From: Bacteroidota bacterium
Lineage (GTDB): Bacteria; Bacteroidota; Ignavibacteria; Ignavibacteriales; Ignavibacteriaceae
Reading direction: 5' to 3'
DNA: 64,000 bases
Assembly: GCA_020161395.1 (NCBI GenBank)
Contig: JAIUOE010000005.1
Location: 124,001 to 188,000 of the forward strand
The position numbers and the translations under genes were made by a program. The notes below the pieces were generated by a model that worked only from the letters and a program-made list of their open reading frames with translations, was not told the origin of the DNA and searched no databases. Below, piece after piece: positions 9,004 to 16,216 of this stretch. Numbering within the stretch: position 1 is the stretch's first letter; the number at the start of each line of letters is the position of its first letter.

Positions 9004-10578
9004 TCACCTAAATCGCATACCCGCTTTATCCATCAACCCTTCAACCAGCATTACCATAGCCATGGTATCAAGTTCACAATAACGGAGAAGACCATCCCTG
9101 AGTTGCTCCCGAAGTGTATCCGAGATTTCGGAATACTGCAGCAACCCGTATGCCGTCATCGCTGCGCCACCATCTTTTACCTCATCAAAACCCCCGAAAT
9201 ACTTATCCAGCATTTCGTCATCATAATCCGTAAAGAGTTTGGGAAGCGTTCTGTATGGATCGTTATTTTTTTCAGAATTAATCCAAATATGACTCTCAAA
9301 ATTTAAACTGTGGATTTCCAGTCCCCTGCCGTAGATCGGTTTACTGTATTTCTCCCTCAGATACCCGGAATTATTAATAATCGCGGGTAGAATTTGCTTT
9401 ATTGAATTGCTGCCTTTTGCGGTTGGCGGGTAGTAATATTTGATGATTATTTGGAACAAATCTATCATGTTCCGGATACCTTCCACTTTCTCCTTCCCGT
9501 CTTTATAATTGGTGATCGATCTTATGAATTCCTGCAATTCAGTTTTGTCACCGGGTGCGTCCTGGTCAGACTCGAGTTGATCATAAATAATTTTAAGATA
9601 GGTGTTTTCGTGATTGTGATAACGGAATATCGAACCATTATCAACTTCAAGCTGCCTTTTTAATTCCCTTACAAAATCATAGTTCGGAAAAACTCCCTTT
9701 TCAAAAGAGATATATTCGCCTGAATGTTTAACACTGCCATCTTTTTGAATCGTGTGGTGTGAAAATTGAAATGCAATTCCTTCGTAAGGATGCCTGTTTT
9801 TATTAAAGGGAATTGCCGGAGCAGAAGTTTCAAAATCGATCATGTGAAGCGGGTAAGTCCAGGTTAAAGCCTCGTTTTTGAAACCTTCACTGTCAAAATA
9901 GCTTTCCTTAGTACCGGATTTTACGCGATTAACCTGTTGCATTCTCCTTTGAAAGGGAGTCAATCCGGTAGAATCACTTCTATCATTTTTGGGAGCAATA
10001 TCCGGTTCTTTAATTTCTTTAATCAAGTGGATATTCTTTTTCAATAGTTCTGCGACTATGCTTTTTCCACCTGCCAAACCACCCCAAAGTTCTGTAACCG
10101 GGTCATTTTTTCGTAATTCTTCCCCAAGCTTTGTGTGATGATCCCAGCATTCATGAAATCCGCTTTGAAATTCACCCAGCCCTGAAGAATCATTTTTAAA
10201 CTGGCAGCTTTTACATTCAGTACTGAGTGGAACAAATATCCTTTCATCATTGGAATAGATATCTGCGGCAAAATTAACAAAATCACGAAAACCCAAACCA
10301 TCATCGTAATTTGTCGGGAATTTGAAATCATTAATTATTCTATCCACTTCAGAACTTACATCAATGATTTTTAAGATTGAAGTGTCGAGGTCACTCCTGC
10401 TGATTCCGGGTTTTATGATAACTTCTTTGTTTCCGGAATCGTTTTTCAAAACTGTGAACAACTGATTCATTCCGTCAACGGAACAGATTTTACTTTTATC
10501 AACGAGTATTAAATGAGGAACAATGGTGTAGTTATGTAGTAAATCAGAATTGGAGAGAACGAAGTATTGAAAAGCCAC
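9004..10578 (-). CDS. DUF2779 protein, 5'-truncated (probable pseudogene)
   Basis: A 524-residue frame with a GTG start. The C-terminal half carries the DUF2779 pattern with DnaQ-like nuclease features: 'HMIDFETSAPAIP', 'IFRYHNHENT' and 'RYCELDTMAMV' give the acidic residues expected of a 3'-5' exonuclease fold. 'CKSCQFK' in the middle suggests a metal-binding Cys cluster. Family-like sequence continues upstream of the GTG (KSEWVSYLYDVAFQYF, to about 10610) before a stop at 10651-10653. The first roughly 150-200 residues normal for the family are absent. It therefore looks like a decaying fragment, although the nuclease-like core is intact and could still be made. Confidence 0.7.
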   Translation of the reverse strand: MAFQYFVLSNSDLLHNYTIVPHLILVDKSKICSVDGMNQLFTVLKNDSGNKEVIIKPGISRSDLDTSILKIIDVSSEVDRIINDFKFPTNYDDGLGFRDFVNFAADIYSNDERIFVPLSTECKSCQFKNDSSGLGEFQSGFHECWDHHTKLGEELRKNDPVTELWGGLAGGKSIVAELLKKNIHLIKEIKEPDIAPKNDRSDSTGLTPFQRRMQQVNRVKSGTKESYFDSEGFKNEALTWTYPLHMIDFETSAPAIPFNKNRHPYEGIAFQFSHHTIQKDGSVKHSGEYISFEKGVFPNYDFVRELKRQLEVDNGSIFRYHNHENTYLKIIYDQLESDQDAPGDKTELQEFIRSITNYKDGKEKVEGIRNMIDLFQIIIKYYYPPTAKGSNSIKQILPAIINNSGYLREKYSKPIYGRGLEIHSLNFESHIWINSEKNNDPYRTLPKLFTDYDDEMLDKYFGGFDEVKDGGAAMTAYGLLQYSEISDTLREQLRDGLLRYCELDTMAMVMLVEGLMDKAGMRFR

Positions 10579-10650
10579 ATCATAAAGATAGGAGACCCAT
10601 TCAGATTTGATGTAAATCCGAAATCTTAGAAGATTATTTGAACTAAATAT

Positions 10651-10679
10651 TTAGGGGCATTCCAAAAATGCCCCTTTTT
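10651..10679 (+). terminator. Orphan terminator hairpin
   Basis: GGGGCAT / ATGCCCC stem followed by five T on the plus strand. No plus-strand gene precedes it apart from the DUF2442 fragment, whose missing 3' part it may once have served. It sits exactly where the DUF2779 frame is cut off. Confidence 0.65.
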
Positions 10680-10777
10680 CAAATCATTCTATCGTTTTAT
10701 TCAGCAACGGCTGACTTGCTCAAAAAGATTCTCCCTAAGTAAAACGCTGAAAAACATAATTACTGAAGAGTGAATTC

Positions 10778-11449
10778 CTACCATCCAATCTTTTTAAGTT
10801 TCGCATTAAAAATTTCAATATACGAACTATAGATGCTGATTGGGCCATCACCGTACTCATTTCTTGAGTCCTTTAAATCGATTTCAAAGATACCTTTATT
10901 ACTATCATTGGCATTTTTGTTGAATTCGTTCAATGTCTCTTTAGGTAATTCAAAGAACACCGTTACCCCAGCCGATTTTTTACCCAAGAATACATTTTTT
11001 GCGCGACAAGTGATTTTCGTATCAGTTGTGTCCACTACTACGAATTCAATCGGTAGTTCCATTATTTTGAAATCTTTTTTCTCAAAGTGAATAATAAATG
11101 GATAATCGATCAAGAAATTACCATCCTTTTTGACAAGCGTAATTTTCGTATAATTTTCAATTTTATTTGGAGTGTCAGTTCTGATAACCACAAACGCGGT
11201 ATCATTGGTTGAATTGAATTCTGGATCTATGAAATAAGTTTGAAGAGGTAGGTTATTGGGCTGTTGAACAAAGATTTGATAAAAATATTTAAATGAAAAG
11301 TCGGGATTATTAAAATAATTCCTTAATTCACTTGTGTCCTTAGCAGATGATATCGCTTTTGATAGGTCATCTACAGTTGGTGTTTTCATGGTTTTACTAC
11401 AACCTGCGAAAAAGACGATAATAGGTTATAAAACTAAAAGTTTTTTCAT
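10778..11449 (-). pseudogene. Lipoprotein with a nonsense codon in the signal peptide
   Basis: Reading from ATG 11449, preceded by a strong AAAGGAG site, gives MKKLLVL, then TAA at 11428-11426, then in the same frame PIIVFFAGCSKT. That is a normal lipoprotein signal peptide with an FAGC lipobox interrupted by one stop codon (TTA to TAA would explain it). The downstream 203-residue frame from the internal ATG at 11389 would make a cytoplasmic protein with no ribosome site of its own. The mature domain (mixed alpha/beta, 'FKIMELPIEFVVVDTTD', 'GKKSAGVTVFFELP') is not a family I recognise. A sequencing error is the main alternative. Confidence 0.75.
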
Positions 11450-11466
11450 AATACTACTACTCCTTT

Positions 11467-12080
11467 AATGATGACTAATATTGTGTATGGTTAATGGAAA
11501 AACCAAATCTTTCTGATCCTTTGTATTATATATAGACTTTCTTGTTTGCCAGTTTTTATCTCATTTCTATTTAGCATTGAAAAAAAAAGTTGACTAATAC
11601 AACAAGTACCCTCAATGAATCTAAGATTTAATTTGTATCATCACAAAATTAGTAAAAATCGTTGACCTAAAAAATCTTTTTCTTTTAAATTATTTCAGTG
11701 CAAAATAGAAGGTAAACATTAAATTATTTAATCAAAATCACTCCATCAAATTTTAATTTGATTCAAGCGTATTGGATCGTTTGTCATGACATGGTGGATT
11801 TTTGCACTTGAACACAAAGTTGAAACATTAGTACAAAAATTACAATAAAAGTTACAATTTCCACCATTTAAATTACCACTTCTCCCAGAATTATCCTAAA
11901 ATTATTTTATTTTTTATAACAAATTATTTTAAAGAATGGCTTTACCAAATTCAATTCATAGATCTACTAAATAAATTAATAAATCTACTAATTTTATTAG
12001 TATATCAACGAAATCATAAAACTGTAGAAGAAAATTATTTTATGAATCAATTTAAGCACTTTCAAAAATCCGGAACCCCG
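11467..12080. other. AT-rich non-coding stretch
   Basis: About 600 bp without a credible gene on either strand. It is very AT-rich with many short palindromes such as CTACTAATTTTATTAGTA around 11989-12003. A sequence near 11790-11815 (CATGGTGGATTTTTGCACTTG) loosely resembles the inverse of repeats at 8583-8605, so this may be the far edge of an old insertion. No promoter could be assigned with confidence. Confidence 0.4.
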
Positions 12081-12142
12081 TTTAATGTTAAGGAATCATT
12101 AAGTCTTTGTTTTCATAAATTTAACAATTCCGTAACATTAAA
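12081..12142. repeat. Inverted repeat before the orphan gene
   Basis: TTTAATGTTAAGGAA (12081-12095) and TTCCGTAACATTAAA (12128-12142) are complementary at 14 of 15 positions with a 32-nt loop. The right arm is followed by AGGGATTTTTTCG. The hairpin ends about 80 nt before the preferred start at 12224, so it may be an attenuator, a terminator-like element or a protein-binding palindrome. Confidence 0.6.
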
Positions 12143-12223
12143 AGGGATTTTTTCGTGGCACGCATCTTATTTTTAAAACAGTCAAATTTGAAATTACTAC
12201 CCGCAAAAACGGAAGGAACAGCG

Positions 12224-13231
12224 ATGAAAATCGAATACCAAAATTTCGAAAATTCTATTTTTGAAAAGCTTTGCAACACAGAAAGAAGTCAGGCATTAAT
12301 CATAGTAAACTGGCTTGGAGCGCCGGAGGAAAGCTTGTTGAAGTTGCTCAAAAGACATCTTAAAGTTGTTGATCTTTCGAAGAAGATTATAAATTATCTT
12401 ATTCCCGGTCAAAAAATCAAATCTCCTCACAATGCAGCAAGGGCAAGATTTGACCCCAGCAATACCCGCAAAATATTCTATACTTCCACTTCACACCTGC
12501 CGTTTATTTCGTTGACCAGACTGGTGGATTTTTTCAACACTTTAAGTTTTGACGCCGATGATATTAACATTGTATTTTTGTTGAAAAAGTTTGAAGAAAC
12601 TGTTACAGAGAATCACGACAATAAAGTCAAAAATATAAACTGTTATTCGGATATAAGCATACTGGAGAATCACTCTCATTCTACCCATGAACTGTATAAT
12701 TTTATGCATGAACCGCACAATTATTTCTCTCTTCACGGATACAGACTCAATGCCAATAATGCTGACATGATAATTTGCTGCAACACATTGATGACAATCG
12801 CTAAAGAATCAAAAAACGGAAATTTCCGGGTTTCCAAAACTGCAAGATACCCGGTAATACCATTAAGGAGACCTAAGCACTCTTACCCGAATAAAGAATT
12901 ATTTGATATACTCTCAGTTTTAGCCAAAATTGTAACCCCCTTTTCGTATGAGAACAAATTTTACTCAGATGAAAAGCATCTACGAAGCTCGAAAGAATTC
13001 AGGGATATTATTGGTGATTACGAAAAACTTTACGCGAAATCAACTGCAATGATGGATGAAAACGAGATGTGGATATTCAGAACCGGGGAGGAGCAGATGC
13101 AACTGGATCAGGCAGTATGGAAAGAGAGGATCAAAGTTCAAAAATATCTGTTTGATTTGGTGAACTTGTTCCCTCTCCTGGAGTCAGATGAGGAGGCACC
13201 CCTAACTGTTTTCAAGATGTACGACTGGTAA
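12224..13231 (+). CDS. Orphan protein of unknown function
   Basis: I choose ATG 12224 (MKIEYQNFENSIF) because GGAAGGA lies 7-12 nt upstream; the frame is open from a GTG at 12155, but that start lacks a ribosome site. The product is 335 residues, cytoplasmic, rich in Asn, Lys, His and Phe, with no signal peptide or membrane segment. A His-rich central part (about 150-180: 'ENHSHSTHELYNFMHEPHNYFSLHGY') stands out and could bind metal. The C-terminal third is helical with a charged segment. I recognise no domain. It sits alone between decayed genes and the hipBST module, convergent with hipT, behind a large inverted repeat. It is probably accessory DNA. Confidence 0.65.
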   Translation: MKIEYQNFENSIFEKLCNTERSQALIIVNWLGAPEESLLKLLKRHLKVVDLSKKIINYLIPGQKIKSPHNAARARFDPSNTRKIFYTSTSHLPFISLTRLVDFFNTLSFDADDINIVFLLKKFEETVTENHDNKVKNINCYSDISILENHSHSTHELYNFMHEPHNYFSLHGYRLNANNADMIICCNTLMTIAKESKNGNFRVSKTARYPVIPLRRPKHSYPNKELFDILSVLAKIVTPFSYENKFYSDEKHLRSSKEFRDIIGDYEKLYAKSTAMMDENEMWIFRTGEEQMQLDQAVWKERIKVQKYLFDLVNLFPLLESDEEAPLTVFKMYDW

Positions 13232-13255
13232 AATAAAATTAATGACCTTAAAACA

Positions 13256-14203
13256 TCAGCTAAAAACTTTTTGCATCTGACCTAAAATTATTTTACGATA
13301 AGACTCCTTATCCGTTTCATTCAGGAAACTTTTTTCGATTATATCAGAGAATTTACTTTGCAATCCGGCAAATCTATCATGGATTTTGTGAACTATATTT
13401 CGGTCGATACTCAATGAATCTGCAAATGACATGAAATCCTTAAGTTTCAAATTACTTTTCTTTCCGTTCAGTGTCAAGGCGCGATCTTCGGGATCATCGG
13501 TTATTATTAATTTTGTATTTACAAGATCATAAGCAGGTGAGAGTGATATTTCATTGTTTACTGATCTAAGCAGTGAAAAATTCTTTAGGTGCATATCAGC
13601 ATTCCCGGTGAGAAATGAGAACAGAGTCAACTCATAAAATGAGACGAGATCGTTTCCCGGAAAGTCTGAATATTTTGTAATAATTTTCCCGATTTTCTCG
13701 TACGATCCTTTATATTTTCTCGCCGTCAACACTTCCGTAAGTTGTGCCATATCCTCCAGGCAGAGTTTGATTCCGTTTTGCCTGTCAAATCGTTTGGAAA
13801 TATATGCAAACTCTCCTGATTTTAGAGGAATCAAAGAGTGTCTGGCTGTCTTAATCCCTGCGACCTCTGCCAAATGCATTGTTAAATCTTCATTTTGAGG
13901 CAAATCATGATATTTCTCAAATGGCGGCTTAAAAATATAACTTCCCCAGAGCCCGACTACTGTCAACCTTAATCTATTCTTACCAATTCTTTCTGTTTCA
14001 AGCGACATTTTTGGTTGAACACCGGTTACCGAGAGGTTTTTCCCCAGATATTTAAGAGCCAATTCTTCAATATCTCCAAGATTAAAGTCAATCTCAGGAG
14101 GAAATTTTGAATCAAAAATCTCTTTACTGCATTTCGGGTGGTAGATTAATTCCGGTTCAAGCACCGGTTCATAACAGAATAAACACTTACGATTATTGGT
14201 CAT
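13256..14203 (-). CDS. hipT: HipT-like Ser/Thr kinase toxin
   Basis: Kinase subunit of a three-gene HipBST module. The frame is open from 14215, but ATG 14203 (MTNNRKCLF) has GAGGTG 5-7 nt upstream, giving 315 residues. An N-terminal C-x2-C...H-x2-C cluster (CLFC...YHPKC) is usual for stand-alone HipT proteins. 'LSVTGVQPKMS' is the Ser/Thr-containing Gly-rich loop, the site of autophosphorylation in the family. 'YISKRFDR' follows, then the catalytic loop 'GNADMHLKN' and the metal site 'SPAYD'. All key kinase residues are present, so it looks active. Known HipA/HipT proteins phosphorylate aminoacyl-tRNA synthetases; the target here is not known. It overlaps hipS by 11 nt. Confidence 0.9.
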   Translation of the reverse strand: MTNNRKCLFCYEPVLEPELIYHPKCSKEIFDSKFPPEIDFNLGDIEELALKYLGKNLSVTGVQPKMSLETERIGKNRLRLTVVGLWGSYIFKPPFEKYHDLPQNEDLTMHLAEVAGIKTARHSLIPLKSGEFAYISKRFDRQNGIKLCLEDMAQLTEVLTARKYKGSYEKIGKIITKYSDFPGNDLVSFYELTLFSFLTGNADMHLKNFSLLRSVNNEISLSPAYDLVNTKLIITDDPEDRALTLNGKKSNLKLKDFMSFADSLSIDRNIVHKIHDRFAGLQSKFSDIIEKSFLNETDKESYRKIILGQMQKVFS

Positions 14204-14528
14204 CAGGCACCTCATCGGGAATTATACTTACGGCACCAATGCAATCCCTGCAACACAACAGAAGAAGACTCATCCTGTCTGCCTGATCAATTTTCCAATT
14301 ATGGGATACCAGGTCCAACAACCATCCCTCCGGAATCAATCCGTCAAAAAACGGGAACAGAATATTGCTTTTGTAAGTTTTCTCCGTGAGTGGAAGCGTC
14401 AGACTTACCGGCAGTGACTCCTTCGATTGAAGATATGCGTTGTCATATTTAAAAAAGTATCCTTCTTCGCTCTCTTCTATCATTCCTGCAAAAATCTCCC
14501 GAAAATAAACCTTGCCCCGTTTAATCAT
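14193..14528 (-). CDS. hipS: HipS-like protein (stand-alone HipA N-terminal subdomain)
   Basis: A 111-residue protein equal to the N-terminal subdomain of HipA: 'GKVYFREIFAGMIEES..GYFFKYD', 'LPVSLTLPLTEKTY', 'LFPFFDGLIPEGWLLDLV' and 'DCIGAVSII'. Start ATG 14528 follows AGAGG by 8 nt and overlaps the end of hipB by 8 nt (ATGATTAA); its own end overlaps hipT. In characterised HipBST modules this small protein, not HipB, neutralises the kinase. That role is inferred here from the same gene order and the split of the HipA protein. Confidence 0.88.
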   Translation of the reverse strand: MIKRGKVYFREIFAGMIEESEEGYFFKYDNAYLQSKESLPVSLTLPLTEKTYKSNILFPFFDGLIPEGWLLDLVSHNWKIDQADRMSLLLLCCRDCIGAVSIIPDEVPDDQ

Positions 14529-14742
14529 TTGAATCACCTCTTATGATCTTTGCGGGACGCAGTTCATGTCCAAAAAGATAAAGCACTTTGTTCACTTTAT
14601 CCATTTGGAGAGATTTCTTTCCCTGTTCCAACTCTCGCAGAAAACGCAAACCAACGCCTGCTCTCATGGCGAGCTCTACCTGGGTATAACCAAGGTACTT
14701 TCGTTTTTTCTTCACAAATTCAGGAAGACTTTCAGTCGACAT
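14521..14742 (-). CDS. hipB: HipB-like XRE-family DNA-binding protein
   Basis: A 73-residue protein with one helix-turn-helix: 'VKKKRKYLGYTQVELAMRAGVGLRFLRELEQGKKSLQMDKVNKVL' is the XRE/HipB pattern. It is the first gene of the hipB-hipS-hipT order and overlaps hipS. It should bind the three repeats upstream (14771-14869) and autoregulate the operon. Start ATG 14742 is preceded by GGAA at a usable distance. Confidence 0.9.
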   Translation of the reverse strand: MSTESLPEFVKKKRKYLGYTQVELAMRAGVGLRFLRELEQGKKSLQMDKVNKVLYLFGHELRPAKIIRGDSND

Positions 14743-14770
14743 ATATATTCCAAATTACTTGTCCGTAAAA

Positions 14771-14869
14771 TATACCTTTTCGGGTATAAATGCAACAATT
14801 AATTTATTTTTATACCTGTGCGGGTGTAATTTTTCCCTGAAGGTAGCTATTTATACCCGAGCGGGGGTA
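14771..14869. promoter_or_regulatory. Three HipB-type operator repeats between hipBST and the ADP-ribosylglycohydrolase
   Basis: Three 18-bp palindromes of type TATACC-N5-GGGTATA lie at 14771-14788, 14811-14828 and 14852-14869, with starts 40-41 bp apart (about four helical turns). They sit just upstream of hipB on one side and 144 bp before the divergent gene at 15014 on the other. They are very likely the binding sites of HipB and could control both directions. Confidence 0.8.
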
Positions 14870-15013
14870 GAAATGAAAAATCTTCGTCCCGACATCTTTT
14901 TTTGGATCATTTTCAAGAAAAAAAATGGATAATCTATGGTTTATCGTTTGTTTATAAGAGTAAATATGCTACTTTTTGAAAAATGATATATATAATTTTT
15001 TGGAGGCTGGAAC

Positions 15014-15841
15014 ATGTTGTCTGAACTATCAACTCTTCAACAGAAATGCCGCGAGAAAGACATCAAACTATTTGGTGCCATCTCCGGTGATGTAATCGGA
15101 TCAGATTATGAGTTTGCCGGGATAAAATATTACGATTTTAATCTTTTCCCCCCAAATTCCAACTACACGGACGATTCAGTCCTCACTATAGCAACAGCAA
15201 GTAAACTAATTCTCTCAAGCGACTATTCGACTGAATACCGCAACTTCGGAGCAAAATACCCAAACCCCAAAGGGGCTTATGGTAACAATTTCAGGATGTG
15301 GTTACGAAACCCTGACGCGGTGCCATTAACCAGCTTTGGAAATGGCTCGGCAATGAGGGTGAGTCCGGTGGGGTATGCCTTCAAGACAATCGAAGAAACT
15401 CTCCTTGAAGCAAAGAGAAGCGCCGAAGTTTCCCATGCTCATCCCGAAGGAATTAAAGGAGCACAAGCTACCGCTGCCGCTGTTTTTCTTGCAAGAACCG
15501 GGAGTTCAAAAGAGATTATCAAGGAGTTTATCTCTACCACCTTTCAGTATGATTTGGAGAGAACCTGTGACGAAATACGCCCGAAATACCGATTTGACCC
15601 CTCATGTCAAGGTACGGTCCCCGAATCAATTATTGCATTCCTCGAAAGTAAAGATTTTGAGGATGCCATCCGCCTCACTATCTCCCTCGGAGGAGATTCC
15701 GATACGATGGGAGCTATAACAGGTGCAATTGCGGAGGCGTTCTACGGTGAAGTGCCCCAGTCAATCAAAAGGAAAGTAGTTGAATTGCTTCCTCTCGAAT
15801 TTCTTGATATTATTCTGAAATTTAATACGAAATTCATGTAG
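15014..15841 (+). CDS. ADP-ribosylglycohydrolase (ARH/DraG family)
   Basis: Removes ADP-ribose from modified proteins, nucleic acids or small molecules. The 275-residue protein starts at ATG 15014 with GGAGG 7 nt upstream. The binuclear Mg site is complete: 'GAISGDVIGS' (21-30), 'YTDDS' (51-55: Thr52, Asp53, Asp54) and 'GGDSDTMGAITGAIAEAFYG' (226-245: Asp228, Asp230, Thr231). 'GNGSAMRVSP' and 'SHAHPEGIKGA' also match the family. It is divergent from hipBST across the operator cluster. It could reverse a modification made by a mobile toxin or by phage; this is inference. Confidence 0.92.
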   Translation: MLSELSTLQQKCREKDIKLFGAISGDVIGSDYEFAGIKYYDFNLFPPNSNYTDDSVLTIATASKLILSSDYSTEYRNFGAKYPNPKGAYGNNFRMWLRNPDAVPLTSFGNGSAMRVSPVGYAFKTIEETLLEAKRSAEVSHAHPEGIKGAQATAAAVFLARTGSSKEIIKEFISTTFQYDLERTCDEIRPKYRFDPSCQGTVPESIIAFLESKDFEDAIRLTISLGGDSDTMGAITGAIAEAFYGEVPQSIKRKVVELLPLEFLDIILKFNTKFM

Positions 15842-15959
15842 ATTTTCCCATTTCAAAATAATTTTACATTCATTAAGACAGATAAACATGATCTTCCTGT
15901 TTTGAATAATTGAAGCGATGGTCTCCGAGTAGTGTTAAAGTTCAGAAGAAAGTGTAATT

Positions 15960-16107
15960 TCATACTGGAAAAGTATCCTTCTTCACGCTTTTCCATAATT
16001 CGCAAAGACTATGGATGACATAACATTCCATATTACTCATTTATAAAATTTACCTTTTCGGGTATAGATGAAAACAAGAAATTTATTTTTATACCCGAGC
16101 TGGTATA
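15960..16107 (-). pseudogene. Decayed second hip copy (hipS fragment plus operators)
   Basis: Between about 15967 and 16000 the minus strand encodes 'IMEKREEGYF', matching 'GMIEESEEGYF' of hipS, and the DNA match GTATCCTTCTTC is shared with 14459-14470. It is followed directly by a copy of the hipB upstream region, including operator repeats at 16049-16066 and 16090-16107 spaced 41 bp, as in the intact locus. hipB and most of hipS are deleted. The rest of the 15842-16216 gap shows nothing else. Confidence 0.7.
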
Positions 16108-16216
16108 GAATCTCCCAAATCTTTTACCTGTATCCTTCACTCCTGTTAAATCGATTTGCTTATCTCAATCCAAATATTTAAGTTTCAACTCAATATTAAT
16201 TATTTGCAGGCAAGAG

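Noticed and set aside
8545-11815. Complete IS21-like element between the repeats
   Set aside because: No istA/istB-like transposase frame lies between, and the two repeat regions match only loosely.
13256-14742. Two-gene hipBA broken by a frameshift
   Set aside because: The HipS and HipT parts each have their own ribosome site and start, HipT has the N-terminal Cys/His cluster of stand-alone HipT proteins, and the overlaps are those of a natural hipBST operon.
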